DNA of 64,000 nucleotides from Crenothrix sp043729335 (GCF_043729335.1 NZ_JAYTLQ010000019.1:1-64000); one strand, 5' to 3'; positions 26,309 to 35,266 are shown, counted from the stretch's first letter. Numbers and translations: made by a program. Notes: generated by a model not told the origin, from the letters alone.

Positions 26309-28132
26309 ATGAACTTTGCCCTAAATCCTCTCCGCCTTGCTATTTTGTTGGCTAGTCTTAGCCCATTGGCCGCACAAGCGGTTATTGCCCCCATTATTGC
26401 TGATACTAATATTGCTGCTGCAAATGCAGGTACATTGGTTACTATTAATATTAACGCTACCAACACGGGGTTGATGAATTTTGATTTATCTACCCTGCCA
26501 GATGGTATTAAGCCTGAAGATATTGCGAAAGCGACGCTGGTGTTTTATGTAAAAACAGTACCGACTGGCGGCAAACTGCAAGCTAGCCCTATTACTGCGT
26601 CATGGACTGAAACGGTTGTTACCTCTGCGAATGCACCGGTATTCCCTTTTAGCTCACTCTCTGCAACCAGCGCTACCATCAGTGCCAATAGCGGCAATAG
26701 ATATTACGGTCTTGATGTTACCGCAATGGTAGCGGATTGGGTGGGTTTTCCAGCAAATAATCACGGTCTTGCACTGGAGCCAGATAGTATATCGCCGGTA
26801 TCCCTTACTTTAGATAGCAAAGAATCTCTTCAAACCAGTCATCCTGCGTATATTGAAATTGTTTTGAAAGGGCCATCTGGGGCTGTGGGTGAGACAGGCG
26901 CACAAGGTCCTATGGGTCTAACAGGCCCTGCTGGTTCAGCGGGAGCTCAAGGCATACCAGGTGCAGTCGGACTTACTGGTTTAACGGGTGCCCAAGGTAT
27001 ACAGGGTATTATGGGTTTACAGGGACCCATAGGTCTACCGGGTTCAATAGGACTTACTGGTTTAACGGGGCATCAAGGTATACCGGGTATTCAAGGTGAG
27101 GTCGGCCCAATAGGTTTGCAGGGGCCAATAGGCCTTACAGGTGATAAAGGCGATAAAGGTGACATAGGCTTGCCGGGCGAACAAGGCTTACCTGGAAAAG
27201 ATGGTGCAGATGGGCAAGATGGTGCGCAGGGTCCTCAAGGTCCAGCAGGTGCAGATGGACAAGACGGAGCACCAGGTGCCCAAGGTCCAGCAGGTGCAGA
27301 TGGACAAGACGGTGCGCAGGGTATACCGGGTATTCAAGGTGAGATTGGGCCAATAGGTCTTACTGGCGATAAAGGTGACATAGGATTGACGGGTGAACAA
27401 GGCTTACCGGGGACAGATGGTGCCGATGGTCAAGATGGCACAGATGGTGCAGATGGACAAGACGGTGCGCAGGGTCCTCAAGGTCCAGCAGGTGCAGATG
27501 GACAAGACGGAGCACCAGGTGCTCAAGGTTTAACAGGGCCGCAAGGTCCAGCGGGGGCAGCCGGTGTTAAAGGTGACACTGGCGCAGTTGGTCCTCAAGG
27601 CCTTCAAGGCCTTCAAGGCGTACCAGGCACTGTAGGTTCTTTCCCTGTAGGCACGGCATCCGGTGATATACAGTATTGGAATGGTGCCCAGTGGACAATG
27701 CTGCCTAAACCTAGTATTAACGGCAAAACCTTGCATTTTTGCAGTGGCATACCTAGCTGGTCAGCTTGCACTACTTACACTATTGGCAGCACAGGACCTT
27801 CAGGCGGTAAAGTCTATTATGTAGATGCTACTGGCGAGCATGGCTTAGAAGCATTCTTGACAGATGATACCGGTGCTACATGGAGCAACGCAATTATTGC
27901 AGCAAACGCTCATGGAACAGGTTGGCATTTGCCGACAAAAACCGAGCTGGAATTGCTGTTTGAACAAAAAGCTGCTGTAAGTGTTACGGGAACTAACTAT
28001 TGGAGTTCTACAGCAGCCAGTGCAGCTAACGCATGGGCTCAAAACATTAACAATGGAACGAGTGCTAGCGGTACTCAGGGTAACTTTGTAAAAACCAGTT
28101 CATTTGCAGTACGGGCAGTTAAGGTTTTTTAA
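26309..28132 (+). CDS. Collagen-like surface protein with DNRLRE and Lcl/DUF1566 domains
   Basis: A 607-residue exported protein with three parts. After a signal peptide (about 1-23) comes a DNRLRE-like domain (about 28-187: FDLSTLP, YYGLDVTAMVADW, LDSKES). Then about 85 Gly-X-Y triplets (about 188-445) form a collagen-like stalk, with a GADGQDGA module repeated several times. The C-terminal ~110 residues (GGKVYYVDATGEHGLEA, GWHLPTKTELELL, NYWSSTA) match the DUF1566/Lcl fold. Legionella Lcl, an adhesin, has the same collagen plus DUF1566 order. I start at ATG 26309 rather than GTG 26300. It lies 38 bp after the PEP-CTERM-like gene, probably the same operon. Confidence 0.88.
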   Translation: MNFALNPLRLAILLASLSPLAAQAVIAPIIADTNIAAANAGTLVTININATNTGLMNFDLSTLPDGIKPEDIAKATLVFYVKTVPTGGKLQASPITASWTETVVTSANAPVFPFSSLSATSATISANSGNRYYGLDVTAMVADWVGFPANNHGLALEPDSISPVSLTLDSKESLQTSHPAYIEIVLKGPSGAVGETGAQGPMGLTGPAGSAGAQGIPGAVGLTGLTGAQGIQGIMGLQGPIGLPGSIGLTGLTGHQGIPGIQGEVGPIGLQGPIGLTGDKGDKGDIGLPGEQGLPGKDGADGQDGAQGPQGPAGADGQDGAPGAQGPAGADGQDGAQGIPGIQGEIGPIGLTGDKGDIGLTGEQGLPGTDGADGQDGTDGADGQDGAQGPQGPAGADGQDGAPGAQGLTGPQGPAGAAGVKGDTGAVGPQGLQGLQGVPGTVGSFPVGTASGDIQYWNGAQWTMLPKPSINGKTLHFCSGIPSWSACTTYTIGSTGPSGGKVYYVDATGEHGLEAFLTDDTGATWSNAIIAANAHGTGWHLPTKTELELLFEQKAAVSVTGTNYWSSTAASAANAWAQNINNGTSASGTQGNFVKTSSFAVRAVKVF

Positions 28133-28225
28133 ACTAAAAAGCTCTAAAATTACTTAGCAAAGAGTTTGATGTATACCTTTTCAAGTTATACGAATAATCT
28201 TTATTTGGGATCTCTTTTATTGCAT

Positions 28226-28258
28226 AAACCGTCTAGAGGTGGCTTTAGGCGGTTTTTT
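28226..28258 (+). terminator. Terminator of the surface-protein operon
   Basis: AAACCGTCTA pairs with TAGGCGGTTT (one wobble) and runs into TTTTTT. It lies about 94 bp after the collagen-like gene. Confidence 0.85.
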
Positions 28259-28344
28259 GTTTAGGACATAATGGTAAATGAGTTGAGTGTGTAGACTGAA
28301 AGAGACGTAACTTTGCTAGCAAGATGAAAATCCAATGCCCAGGT

Positions 28345-28683
28345 TTAACATCCTGGCTGACTAGCGCATTTAATGCACATACTGGCATGAGGAATGGCTT
28401 TTAAACGTTCTTGACTGATGGTTTCACCACACAGTTCACAAATGCCATATTCACCTTTATCAATGCGGGCGAGGGCTTGAGTTATCATTTCTCGTTGTAT
28501 CCGCGCGGAGTTACCTAAAAAATCCAGCACTTGGTCATTTTCAGTTTGAGTGGCTTGTTCTTCAAAATCTTGTGCCAACGGTTCATCAATATGCTGAACG
28601 TCAGCGGTAATTTTGCCTAGTCGATCGTCAAGTTCTTCCAGCATTTCAAATAGTTGCTCACGTACCGAGTCATATTCTTTCAT
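28345..28683 (-). CDS. DksA/TraR-type zinc-finger protein
   Basis: A 112-residue DksA/TraR-family protein that may bind in the RNA polymerase secondary channel. An N-terminal coiled-coil (about 1-75, rich in Glu/Gln) precedes the zinc finger CELCG...CIKCAS with the usual GEYGICELCGE start. It is shorter than E. coli DksA (151) and lacks its N-terminal extension, so it is more likely a DksA paralogue than the main stringent-response factor. AGGA lies just before its start. Confidence 0.85.
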   Translation of the reverse strand: MKEYDSVREQLFEMLEELDDRLGKITADVQHIDEPLAQDFEEQATQTENDQVLDFLGNSARIQREMITQALARIDKGEYGICELCGETISQERLKAIPHASMCIKCASQPGC

Positions 28684-28852
28684 AATAAATCCTCCATAGC
28701 CTTCATAGCCTTTTTGTGGGGTACTGGGTGGCAGTGTTTTTAATGCTAACCCGTGTATCGTACACCTACATTAATAAAATGTAATTAAGCCACCGTTAAA
28801 ATCGGTAAGCTGCCGTTAATTTTATTAATCACAAAAGCTTGTGGAGCAGACA

Positions 28853-28960
28853 TTAAGTAACGTGCACGAAATAAGTTGAACCACATAAAACACCGCTCCC
28901 GTTCGTGCTGAGCTTGTCGAAGCATGAACTTGCTCAAGTTATTTCGTGCGCGTTACTAAA
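28853..28960. mobile_element. MITE-like element, family B
   Basis: A 108-bp element bounded by 26-bp terminal inverted repeats with three mismatches: left arm 28853-28878 (contains GTGCACGAAATAAG), right arm 28935-28960 (contains CTTATTTCGTGC-like sequence with one change). The middle holds half of the TTCGACAAGCTC core (GAGCTTGTCGAA, 28910-28921). No ORF; too short to encode a transposase. It occupies most of the 357-bp gap 28684-29040; the flanks hold nothing else visible. Confidence 0.7.
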
Positions 28961-29040
28961 CTTGTTGGGGCCGTTCAGGGTCCCAAATACATGATGTGCC
29001 GTATCGTTGGGGTTTGATGCCTTACCCCAACTGCTAAGAC

Positions 29041-30117
29041 TTATCTTAGCTTAAAGGGATAGCCCGAAAAATGCGTTTCATAATGGCGCGCAATAGGGCA
29101 GGGTGGTGGAGTATTGTTTAACAGGCTATCAGCAAATAGCTTGCTGTACCACGGTATGTACAAGCTACCTTTTGCACCAAATCCGTTAAAAATAGCCAAT
29201 TTTTTATGGTGCGGATGATGGCCGATGAACGGTTGTTTGTCTAGGGTGCATGGCCGAATATGAGCTTGATGGCTAATGAGTGTTGCTGTTGATAGGCTGG
29301 GGGAAATCACCTGGAGCTCCTTCAGTAAGCTGTTTTTGCCAGTAACAGTAGGTTGTAAATTGATATGATTTCTATCAAAAGTTGCGCCCACACGAATATG
29401 CTGGTTGTTTAAGGGAATCAACCACTGGCCGTAGTTGAGTATTTTATCCGGTAAGAATGTCGGATATTGCAGCGTTAAAATCTCGCCTTTTGCCGGTTGA
29501 AAGGGCAACCAAGAAAACCAGGGATTTTGCATAGCGAGATAACCTTCACAAAAAATAATCATTTTTGGGTTTAAATTGTGCCAGCGTAAATCTGGGGTAA
29601 GTTGAAGGTCTTGGTAATTAAAGACGGCACCTTGATAAGTGTTATTGGCAATAAAGAAATCTTTGAGGCACTTAAGTAACGGACACGTTAACAGGTAGCC
29701 GGTTTGCTTTTGCTCAAGATAACCCAGCGGCGTTTGAAGGTGATCGATAGGGACAATGCCCAGCTTATTGTCGTTAAGATAAGGGTGATAGTCCGCTGTA
29801 TTACTGCGCTTTAACCCGTAATGGCACTCACTGACATTGCGAAAAATCCGCAGCATGGGCTTTTCTATGTAAAACGGCTGCTGAAAAAAACGGGCCAATT
29901 CTGCATAAAGCATTTTTGCGGCGGGTAATAAGGTGTCGATATCGTCGGTTTTTACCATGCGCATACCGGTAATAGGATTAATTAATCCAGCGGCAACTTG
30001 CGACGCATTTTCTTTGCCATTATCAGTAATAAGCACTGTGCAGCCACGTTGCATGAGTTCCCATGCCAATAAACTGCCCGCTAAGCCTTGGCCGATAATA
30101 AGAAAATCAACGTTCAT
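29041..30117 (-). CDS. FAD-dependent amino-acid-oxidase-type oxidoreductase
   Basis: A 358-residue soluble flavoprotein of the DAO superfamily. The N-terminal dinucleotide fold has IIGQGLAGSLLAWEL with the GxGxxG pattern, and ASQVAAGLINPITGMRM follows as in the family. The C-terminal RPCTLDKQPFIGHHP...GFGAKG resembles glycine-oxidase/MnmC C-terminal-type enzymes. Substrate cannot be read from sequence. It is divergent from the fae paralogue, with 216 bp between. Confidence 0.8.
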   Translation of the reverse strand: MNVDFLIIGQGLAGSLLAWELMQRGCTVLITDNGKENASQVAAGLINPITGMRMVKTDDIDTLLPAAKMLYAELARFFQQPFYIEKPMLRIFRNVSECHYGLKRSNTADYHPYLNDNKLGIVPIDHLQTPLGYLEQKQTGYLLTCPLLKCLKDFFIANNTYQGAVFNYQDLQLTPDLRWHNLNPKMIIFCEGYLAMQNPWFSWLPFQPAKGEILTLQYPTFLPDKILNYGQWLIPLNNQHIRVGATFDRNHINLQPTVTGKNSLLKELQVISPSLSTATLISHQAHIRPCTLDKQPFIGHHPHHKKLAIFNGFGAKGSLYIPWYSKLFADSLLNNTPPPCPIARHYETHFSGYPFKLR

Positions 30118-30293
30118 GATGCGTATGCGCCAGTTTGAAGAAAAAATTTTGCATTGATTTTTGAAGTATTTAGTAAAAGAAGATGCGTGAGCATTAATAA
30201 CCTGTAAAAAGTAGCCTACGTTAAGATCATCTAAAAGCTTTGCCGGAATTGTGCTTGAGTGATTGATGGTTGCTCATTCGGGTTTATCCATCA

Positions 30294-30299
30294 TAGAAT
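30294..30299 (+). promoter_or_regulatory. Possible -10 element for the fae paralogue
   Basis: TAGAAT at 30294-30299 lies 34 bp before the start codon, with a weak TTGCTC -35 candidate at 30270. A ribosome site AGGAA is at 30323-30327. Confidence 0.4.
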
Positions 30300-30333
30300 G
30301 CGCTCTTCTTCTCTCTTTAAATAGGAATATGCA

Positions 30334-30885
30334 ATGTCAGATACAATTTGGTTTAGAACCGGTGAAGCAACCGTATTTGCAAGTGACGGCCAAGGTACCG
30401 ATGCTATGCCGGAAATACTGATCGGCAGCGTTAAAGGCCCTGCTGGCCATGCGTTTGCTAACTTAATGGGGCAAACCGAAGGCCATACGCGCATGTTCGC
30501 TATTCGTGCATGTAATCAACAAGTTAAACCGGCAACGATCATTGTGCCTAAAGTCACTATGAAATCGAGTGCTTATATCAATTTGTTTGGTGGGCCGGTA
30601 CAGTCTGCGGTTGCCGATGCTGTATTAGACAGCGTGATTGCCGGTGTTATCCCTGCTGATCAAGCCAATGACTTGTGTATTATTGCCATGCTCTGGATTG
30701 CACCTGAATGCGCTACTAATCCGGAATTAGACCGCAAAGACCTGTACCGCACTAATTACGAAGCCATGAAGCTGGCTATTTCTCGCGCCATGAATAATTC
30801 GCCTAGTATTGAAGAATTAATAGCTAACCGTACTAAAATTACGCATGAAATGTATGATCCTGAAACTGGCGAGTCTCAGTGGTAA
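30334..30885 (+). CDS. Formaldehyde-activating enzyme paralogue (Fae2/Fae3 type)
   Basis: A member of the Fae family, which joins formaldehyde to tetrahydromethanopterin in C1 metabolism. The core is clearly Fae: FGGPVQSAVADAVLDSVIAGVIPADQANDL, then NYEAMKLAISRAMNN. But the stretch around residue 25 reads TDAMPEILIG where canonical Fae has a conserved His (AHIDLIIG, as I recall it), so Met replaces the His proposed as catalytic. At 183 residues it also has a longer C-terminus (HEMYDPETGESQW). It is probably one of the known divergent paralogues whose activity is unclear, not the main Fae. Monocistronic by context. Confidence 0.88.
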   Translation: MSDTIWFRTGEATVFASDGQGTDAMPEILIGSVKGPAGHAFANLMGQTEGHTRMFAIRACNQQVKPATIIVPKVTMKSSAYINLFGGPVQSAVADAVLDSVIAGVIPADQANDLCIIAMLWIAPECATNPELDRKDLYRTNYEAMKLAISRAMNNSPSIEELIANRTKITHEMYDPETGESQW

Positions 30886-31207
30886 TTATTGGGCTAGAGA
30901 TTTAATCGCTCATGTAAAAGTCAGTGATATAGGTTGATAGGGCGTAATATAACGTATGTGTCCTAATCTACTGCGCTGTAGACGAAGCAAAAAATACAAT
31001 GAGGCTTGGCAGGTTTTATAAATCTCCCAAGTCTTTGTTGCGTTATAGGGAAAGCCACTAGTCTTTTAAAACATTACAGAAATTTGATATACCTCGCTAG
31101 TTTTATATTTTACAATTCGGTTGGGTGTAGGGCGTTTAGCTGTCTTGCAGCTGTGTAACGTAACCACCATAAATACAATAAATTAATAATACGTTTTGGA
31201 GGGTAGT
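30886..31207. other. Intergenic region upstream of the peroxidase
   Basis: A 322-bp gap. It ends in a strong ribosome site GGAGGG (31198-31203). No ORF, terminator or recognised operator found. Confidence 0.4.
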
Positions 31208-32212
31208 ATGTTTAAAATTCGTTTGCTAGTTACAGCAATCGCTCTGCTGGGTTCAATTTCCGTTAGTTCTGCATGGGAAGCCTTGCCAACCACTGTTCCA
31301 GCTCCGGCTGATAATCCCACCACTGAGGCTAAAGTCACTTTAGGGCAAATGTTGTACCACGATCCAAGGCTGTCTTCTACCGGTACTGTATCGTGTGCAT
31401 CTTGCCATAACACTATGTTAGGCGGTGAGGATAACAGACCCAATGCTATGGGTGTTAATGGCCAAACGGGTGGACGCAGCGCACCTACCGTATGGAACTC
31501 TGCCTTTAATACCGTTCAGTTTTGGGATGGCCGTGCTGCAACTTTAGAGGCGCAAGCCGCAGGCCCCGTTACTAATCCTATCGAAATGGGCATGAAAGAC
31601 TGGGATGAGGTGGTGGCGCGTTTAGAAAAAATTGAAGGCTATCAAAAAGCTTTTGATGCGGCCTTTGGGACAGCGCCTATCTCTAAAGATAACGCCACCA
31701 AAGCCATTGCTGCTTATGAAAGAACTTTAATTACGCCTAACAGTCCTTATGACAAGTTTGTTAACGGCGATAAAGAAGCGTTAAACGTACAACAGATTCG
31801 GGGCATGGAAAAAATGGCGGAATTGGGATGTACCAATTGTCATAGCGGTCCTGCGTTTAATGGACCGGGCGTGTTTCAGAAGTTCCCTGCCTTTAAAAAT
31901 GGTTTTTTTGAAGCGCAACATCATTTCAATAAGGATAAGGGTTTAGCCGAAGTCAGTAAAAAAGTTGAAGATGAACATCTCTGGAAGGTTCCAACCTTAC
32001 GTAACATTGCACTGACTGCGCCGTATTTCCATAATGGTTCGGTTAAAACCTTGGATACTGCTGTTAAAATTATGGGCAAAACCCAATTGAACAAAGATTT
32101 ATCGGATACAGAAGTCGCTGATATTGTGGCCTTCTTGAATACCTTGACCGGTGAATTCCCTGTGCAAAAAATGCCGATTTTACCCCAGACAGCAGGCAGT
32201 ACCTTTAATTAA
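31208..32212 (+). CDS. Di-haem cytochrome c peroxidase (CcpA/MauG family)
   Basis: A 334-residue periplasmic enzyme reducing H2O2 with electrons from c-type cytochromes or copper proteins. The signal peptide (about 1-22, ends SSA-W) precedes two haem-binding motifs: CASCH (63-67), low-potential peroxidatic, and CTNCH (208-212), electron-transfer. The conserved TPTLRNIALTAPYFHNGS-type block is present as VPTLRN...PYFHNG. Length fits bacterial CCP rather than the shorter active-site-modified MauG. ATG 31208 is chosen for its GGAGGG site; the upstream TTG is not needed. Confidence 0.93.
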   Translation: MFKIRLLVTAIALLGSISVSSAWEALPTTVPAPADNPTTEAKVTLGQMLYHDPRLSSTGTVSCASCHNTMLGGEDNRPNAMGVNGQTGGRSAPTVWNSAFNTVQFWDGRAATLEAQAAGPVTNPIEMGMKDWDEVVARLEKIEGYQKAFDAAFGTAPISKDNATKAIAAYERTLITPNSPYDKFVNGDKEALNVQQIRGMEKMAELGCTNCHSGPAFNGPGVFQKFPAFKNGFFEAQHHFNKDKGLAEVSKKVEDEHLWKVPTLRNIALTAPYFHNGSVKTLDTAVKIMGKTQLNKDLSDTEVADIVAFLNTLTGEFPVQKMPILPQTAGSTFN

Positions 32213-32221
32213 TTATTTTAG

Positions 32222-32345
32222 GGCTTCCAACTTAAGGCGGGACAGGTGAAGGTGTGCCGTTCGTGGTGAGCTTGTCGAACCATGAGCGGTACACCTCAGG
32301 CCCTTCGACAAGGCCGGTGCGCCTTATTGAGTGTCCCGTCTTTCA
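32222..32345. mobile_element. MITE-like element, family A (copy 1)
   Basis: Begins 10 bp after the peroxidase stop with GGCTTCCAACTTAAGG + CGGGACA (32222-32244) and ends with TGTCCCGTCTT (32332-32342), after which the right arm has decayed. The interior carries TGAGCTTGTCGAACC and CCTTCGACAAGG, the shared hairpin core. Same family as 45725-45841 and 62641-62834. Confidence 0.7.
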
Positions 32346-32464
32346 GCGTTTTCAGTATCGATTAGTTATATTCGAGGGAATACAAACCTAGGTTTGTACT
32401 CCACTACTAATAATTAATGTTATTCACCTGATATGAAAACGCTGTATGTGTGTAGCCGTATTTT

Positions 32465-32493
32465 TAGAGACGCGTTATCGCGTCTCTATTTTT
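32465..32493 (+). terminator. GTAGAGACGC-type hairpin, terminator-like
   Basis: TAGAGACGCG / CGCGTCTCTA with a 4-nt loop is followed by TTTTT on the plus strand. It overlaps the stop codon of the minus-strand gene at 32486. It could end transcripts from the peroxidase side; it also belongs to a dispersed hairpin family (see 45565 and 48087). Confidence 0.6.
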
Positions 32494-33757
32494 GCTCAGG
32501 CTGGTAAATTTTTAACGCGGCCATTCGTGTTTCTATTTTTTTAACCAGGTTTTTATAAACTGGGCTTTGTATGGAACCATAGCGCTTTTTAAACTCCGCT
32601 TCGTCCATGTGCTCAGGTAAGTCAGTCGGGTCAGGCATAAAATCACGGTAATCGTTAATTTCCGACATAAATTTTTGAAGCTTGCGGGCACTTTCTGGGG
32701 AAGCCGTAGCCATTTCTCCAAACCGCGTTCCGGCTTTATCTGCCGTTAAATCGACAAAACTAAAGCCACTGCCGTCTTTGGCATCACTGAGTTCTTTTTC
32801 CTCGCCCACCATTCTGGCTAATTGCCCATTGGCTGATGCGGTAATAGCCGCCGAAGCAATAAAATGCTGTGCCAAATCGATTCTTTTGTATAAAAACGTC
32901 GACGTTTGCCTGACGGAGGTGGTATCCAGTATTTGCTTGGGTAAGGTTTGCTGGCCTTCTTTATTCACATAATCATTGATAGTAAAAATAACCTGCTTGT
33001 TTTCTTCAATGGCAGTATCCAATGCAGATTTTTGATAGGCAGTTGCAAACAAAGGTTTAAGCAATTCTGCCAGCGACAAACGCCAATTTGGATCATGATG
33101 AGCAACAATATCCAGCAGTTGTTGTTGATAGGGATTGATTGCAATGCTGTCTGTGCCATGCGTCAATAAATCACGCGCCTTAACCAGGGTTTCACGATTG
33201 GAATGGTAAGTGATCACGATTTTATTGTCCCCTATGTCGACTGCCTGAATAGGATGGGTGGCTAAAATAAAATAGTCTTTTAAAGAGCTGTGTTCAATAA
33301 CTTTGTTGATAACAAAGGCCGCTAACTTAGAAGGCAGCAACAATTTACCGGCTTTAAATTTGGTGAGACTGGGCAAAGCTGCGTTGTCTTCATTGCCTAA
33401 GCGGAAAGTGACATTGAGATATTTGCCAAAAGGATTTTCCGGTAGTGTTGCCGTAACAATAAATTTCAGTTTATTTTCTTTCAGGGAAATATTAACCGCG
33501 CTTTTGCTGTAGCGGTTCAATAGATAATTGGCCGCCAGATTTAAATCAGCGCGTGTTAACTCCAGCGTCCCAATTTCGTCGGGTTTGGTTTTAGAGCCTT
33601 CGTGCAATATTTTTTGTGCCCTTACCATATCGGCACGGGTCAATGTCCACTTTAAGGCAACATCAGGTGTGTTACCCACTCCAAAAAAAACCAATATCGC
33701 ACACAATAGCAACAGCGTTGCCATGCCATATAGCAGTAAACGTGATAATGTTTTCAT
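32486..33757 (-). CDS. Membrane-anchored protein of unknown function, downstream of ppx
   Basis: A 423-residue protein with one N-terminal membrane segment (about 4-26) and a large, presumably periplasmic, soluble part. I recognise no family. The start ATG at 33757 is preferred to the TTG two codons earlier; it lies 9 bp after the ppx stop, so the genes are almost surely cotranscribed. Visible features: a LELTRADLNLAANYLLNRY block and an acidic C-terminus (PEHMDEAEFKKRYG). A link to polyphosphate is only suggested by position. Confidence 0.75.
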   Translation of the reverse strand: MKTLSRLLLYGMATLLLLCAILVFFGVGNTPDVALKWTLTRADMVRAQKILHEGSKTKPDEIGTLELTRADLNLAANYLLNRYSKSAVNISLKENKLKFIVTATLPENPFGKYLNVTFRLGNEDNAALPSLTKFKAGKLLLPSKLAAFVINKVIEHSSLKDYFILATHPIQAVDIGDNKIVITYHSNRETLVKARDLLTHGTDSIAINPYQQQLLDIVAHHDPNWRLSLAELLKPLFATAYQKSALDTAIEENKQVIFTINDYVNKEGQQTLPKQILDTTSVRQTSTFLYKRIDLAQHFIASAAITASANGQLARMVGEEKELSDAKDGSGFSFVDLTADKAGTRFGEMATASPESARKLQKFMSEINDYRDFMPDPTDLPEHMDEAEFKKRYGSIQSPVYKNLVKKIETRMAALKIYQPEQK

Positions 33758-33766
33758 AAACAAGGC

Positions 33767-35266
33767 TTATGAAAACTCCATTTTGAAGCCAGCCGATTTA
33801 AAATAATCAGCTTCCTGAGCAAGATCAGCATGGGTTAAAGGCCGTTGCAATAGATAGTCTTTAGGAAATTGTAGCCGAATTTTATTTTTTACTAAGGCTA
33901 TTTTAAAATCGGGCAGGCTGTGGTCATAACGATTACGGTGGAGCACAACCGACAACCGTAAAATAACACTCAGATAAATAGCTTGCTCGTCCCATGGCGT
34001 AGGTAAATCGCTGAAATTAACCGTGGAAAATTTACGTCGATGCGCTTTAACCACGGCGGCCAGCATTTTTTGATCCTGACTGGAAAAACCAGCTAAATCA
34101 CCATTTTCAATAATATAAGCACTGTGTTTATGATACTGGCTGTGCGCAATATCCATGCCTATTTCATGCAAGGCCGCCGCCCAATTTAAAAATTGTATGG
34201 CAATATTGTTTTTGAAGAGCGGGATATCATTATTGAGCTGCATCACCATGGCGGCAATCGTTTGTTGAATACGCGCCGAATGTTCTCGATCAGTATGATA
34301 GCGTTCGGCCAGCGCATAGACTGTGGTCGAGCGGATATCGTCATCATATAAGCGGCCTAGCAAATCCAAAATTAAGCCTTCGCGCAAAGCACCCTCAGAA
34401 ATAGTCATTTGCTCAATACGCAAACTTTTAAAAGCAGCGTAGACGATTGCCATTCCACCGGCAAACACCGGCAAACGTTCGGCATCTAATTCTGGCAGGT
34501 TCAATTCATTGACATGGCTACACTGGTTCATGTAAGCCACCAGTTGATCCAGGCCGTCGCGGGTGATGCCATTATTGCTCCAGTTTTTGGCCTGCAACAC
34601 TTTGGCAATTGAGCGCAAACTACCCGATGCGCCTATTGCCTGTTGCCAATGTTTACTGTGGTAATCTTTTTCAAAAGGCTCCAGACGTTGCTCGGCAAAC
34701 AGTGTTGCCTGGGTAAATGCACTTTTGGACAATCGACCCTCCTTGAAAAACTGATTGCTCATTGAGACGCAGCCCATATTTAAGCTTTCTTTTTTTAGCG
34801 GCGTATTACCAGAACCGATGATACATTCAGTGCTGCCACCGCCAATGTCCATCACAAAACGCTTGTCACCATTACCGCCCAGACTGTATGCCACGCCCAT
34901 GTATATCAGCCGCGCCTCTTCAATGCCGGAAATAATATGGATGGGATGGCTTAAGGCTTGTTCGGCTTTAAGTAAAAATTGTGGTGCATTTTTTGCCATA
35001 CGCAGGGTATTAGTGCCCACGACTCGCACATTGCCATGTGGAAAATCGCGGATACGTTGCCCAAAACGTTCCAGACACTCCAAAGCCCTTTCCTGCGTTT
35101 TAGTATCCAGCACGTTTTTTTTATCTAATCCGGACGCTAAACGTACCATCTCTTTCAGGCGATCAATAATTTGTAGGCTGCCGTTGTTGTAGCTGCATAC
35201 AATCATGTGAAAGCTATTAGAACCCAGATCAACAGCGGCAACAATTTCAGGGGTTTTTTTTGACAC
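33767..35266 (-). CDS. ppx: Exopolyphosphatase
   Basis: Ppx/GppA-family phosphatase that removes terminal phosphate from polyphosphate, or pppGpp in the GppA branch. The ASKHA ATPase-fold motifs are VDLGSNSFHMIV (13-24), GGGSTECI and ASGSLRSIAKV; an HD-like C-terminal part follows (WAAALHEIGMDIAHSQYHKHSAYII). At 499 residues it is close to E. coli Ppx (513). Divergent from the ABC transporter pair by 141 bp. Confidence 0.93.
   Translation of the reverse strand: MSKKTPEIVAAVDLGSNSFHMIVCSYNNGSLQIIDRLKEMVRLASGLDKKNVLDTKTQERALECLERFGQRIRDFPHGNVRVVGTNTLRMAKNAPQFLLKAEQALSHPIHIISGIEEARLIYMGVAYSLGGNGDKRFVMDIGGGSTECIIGSGNTPLKKESLNMGCVSMSNQFFKEGRLSKSAFTQATLFAEQRLEPFEKDYHSKHWQQAIGASGSLRSIAKVLQAKNWSNNGITRDGLDQLVAYMNQCSHVNELNLPELDAERLPVFAGGMAIVYAAFKSLRIEQMTISEGALREGLILDLLGRLYDDDIRSTTVYALAERYHTDREHSARIQQTIAAMVMQLNNDIPLFKNNIAIQFLNWAAALHEIGMDIAHSQYHKHSAYIIENGDLAGFSSQDQKMLAAVVKAHRRKFSTVNFSDLPTPWDEQAIYLSVILRLSVVLHRNRYDHSLPDFKIALVKNKIRLQFPKDYLLQRPLTHADLAQEADYFKSAGFKMEFS

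Noticed and set aside
27135..27400. Minus-strand open frames inside the collagen-like gene
   Set aside because: Shadows of Gly-X-Y codons; composition (His/Leu/Cys-rich) is not protein-like.
28345..28683. Main stringent-response DksA
   Set aside because: The chain is about 40 residues shorter than DksA and lacks its N-terminal region; a paralogue is more likely.
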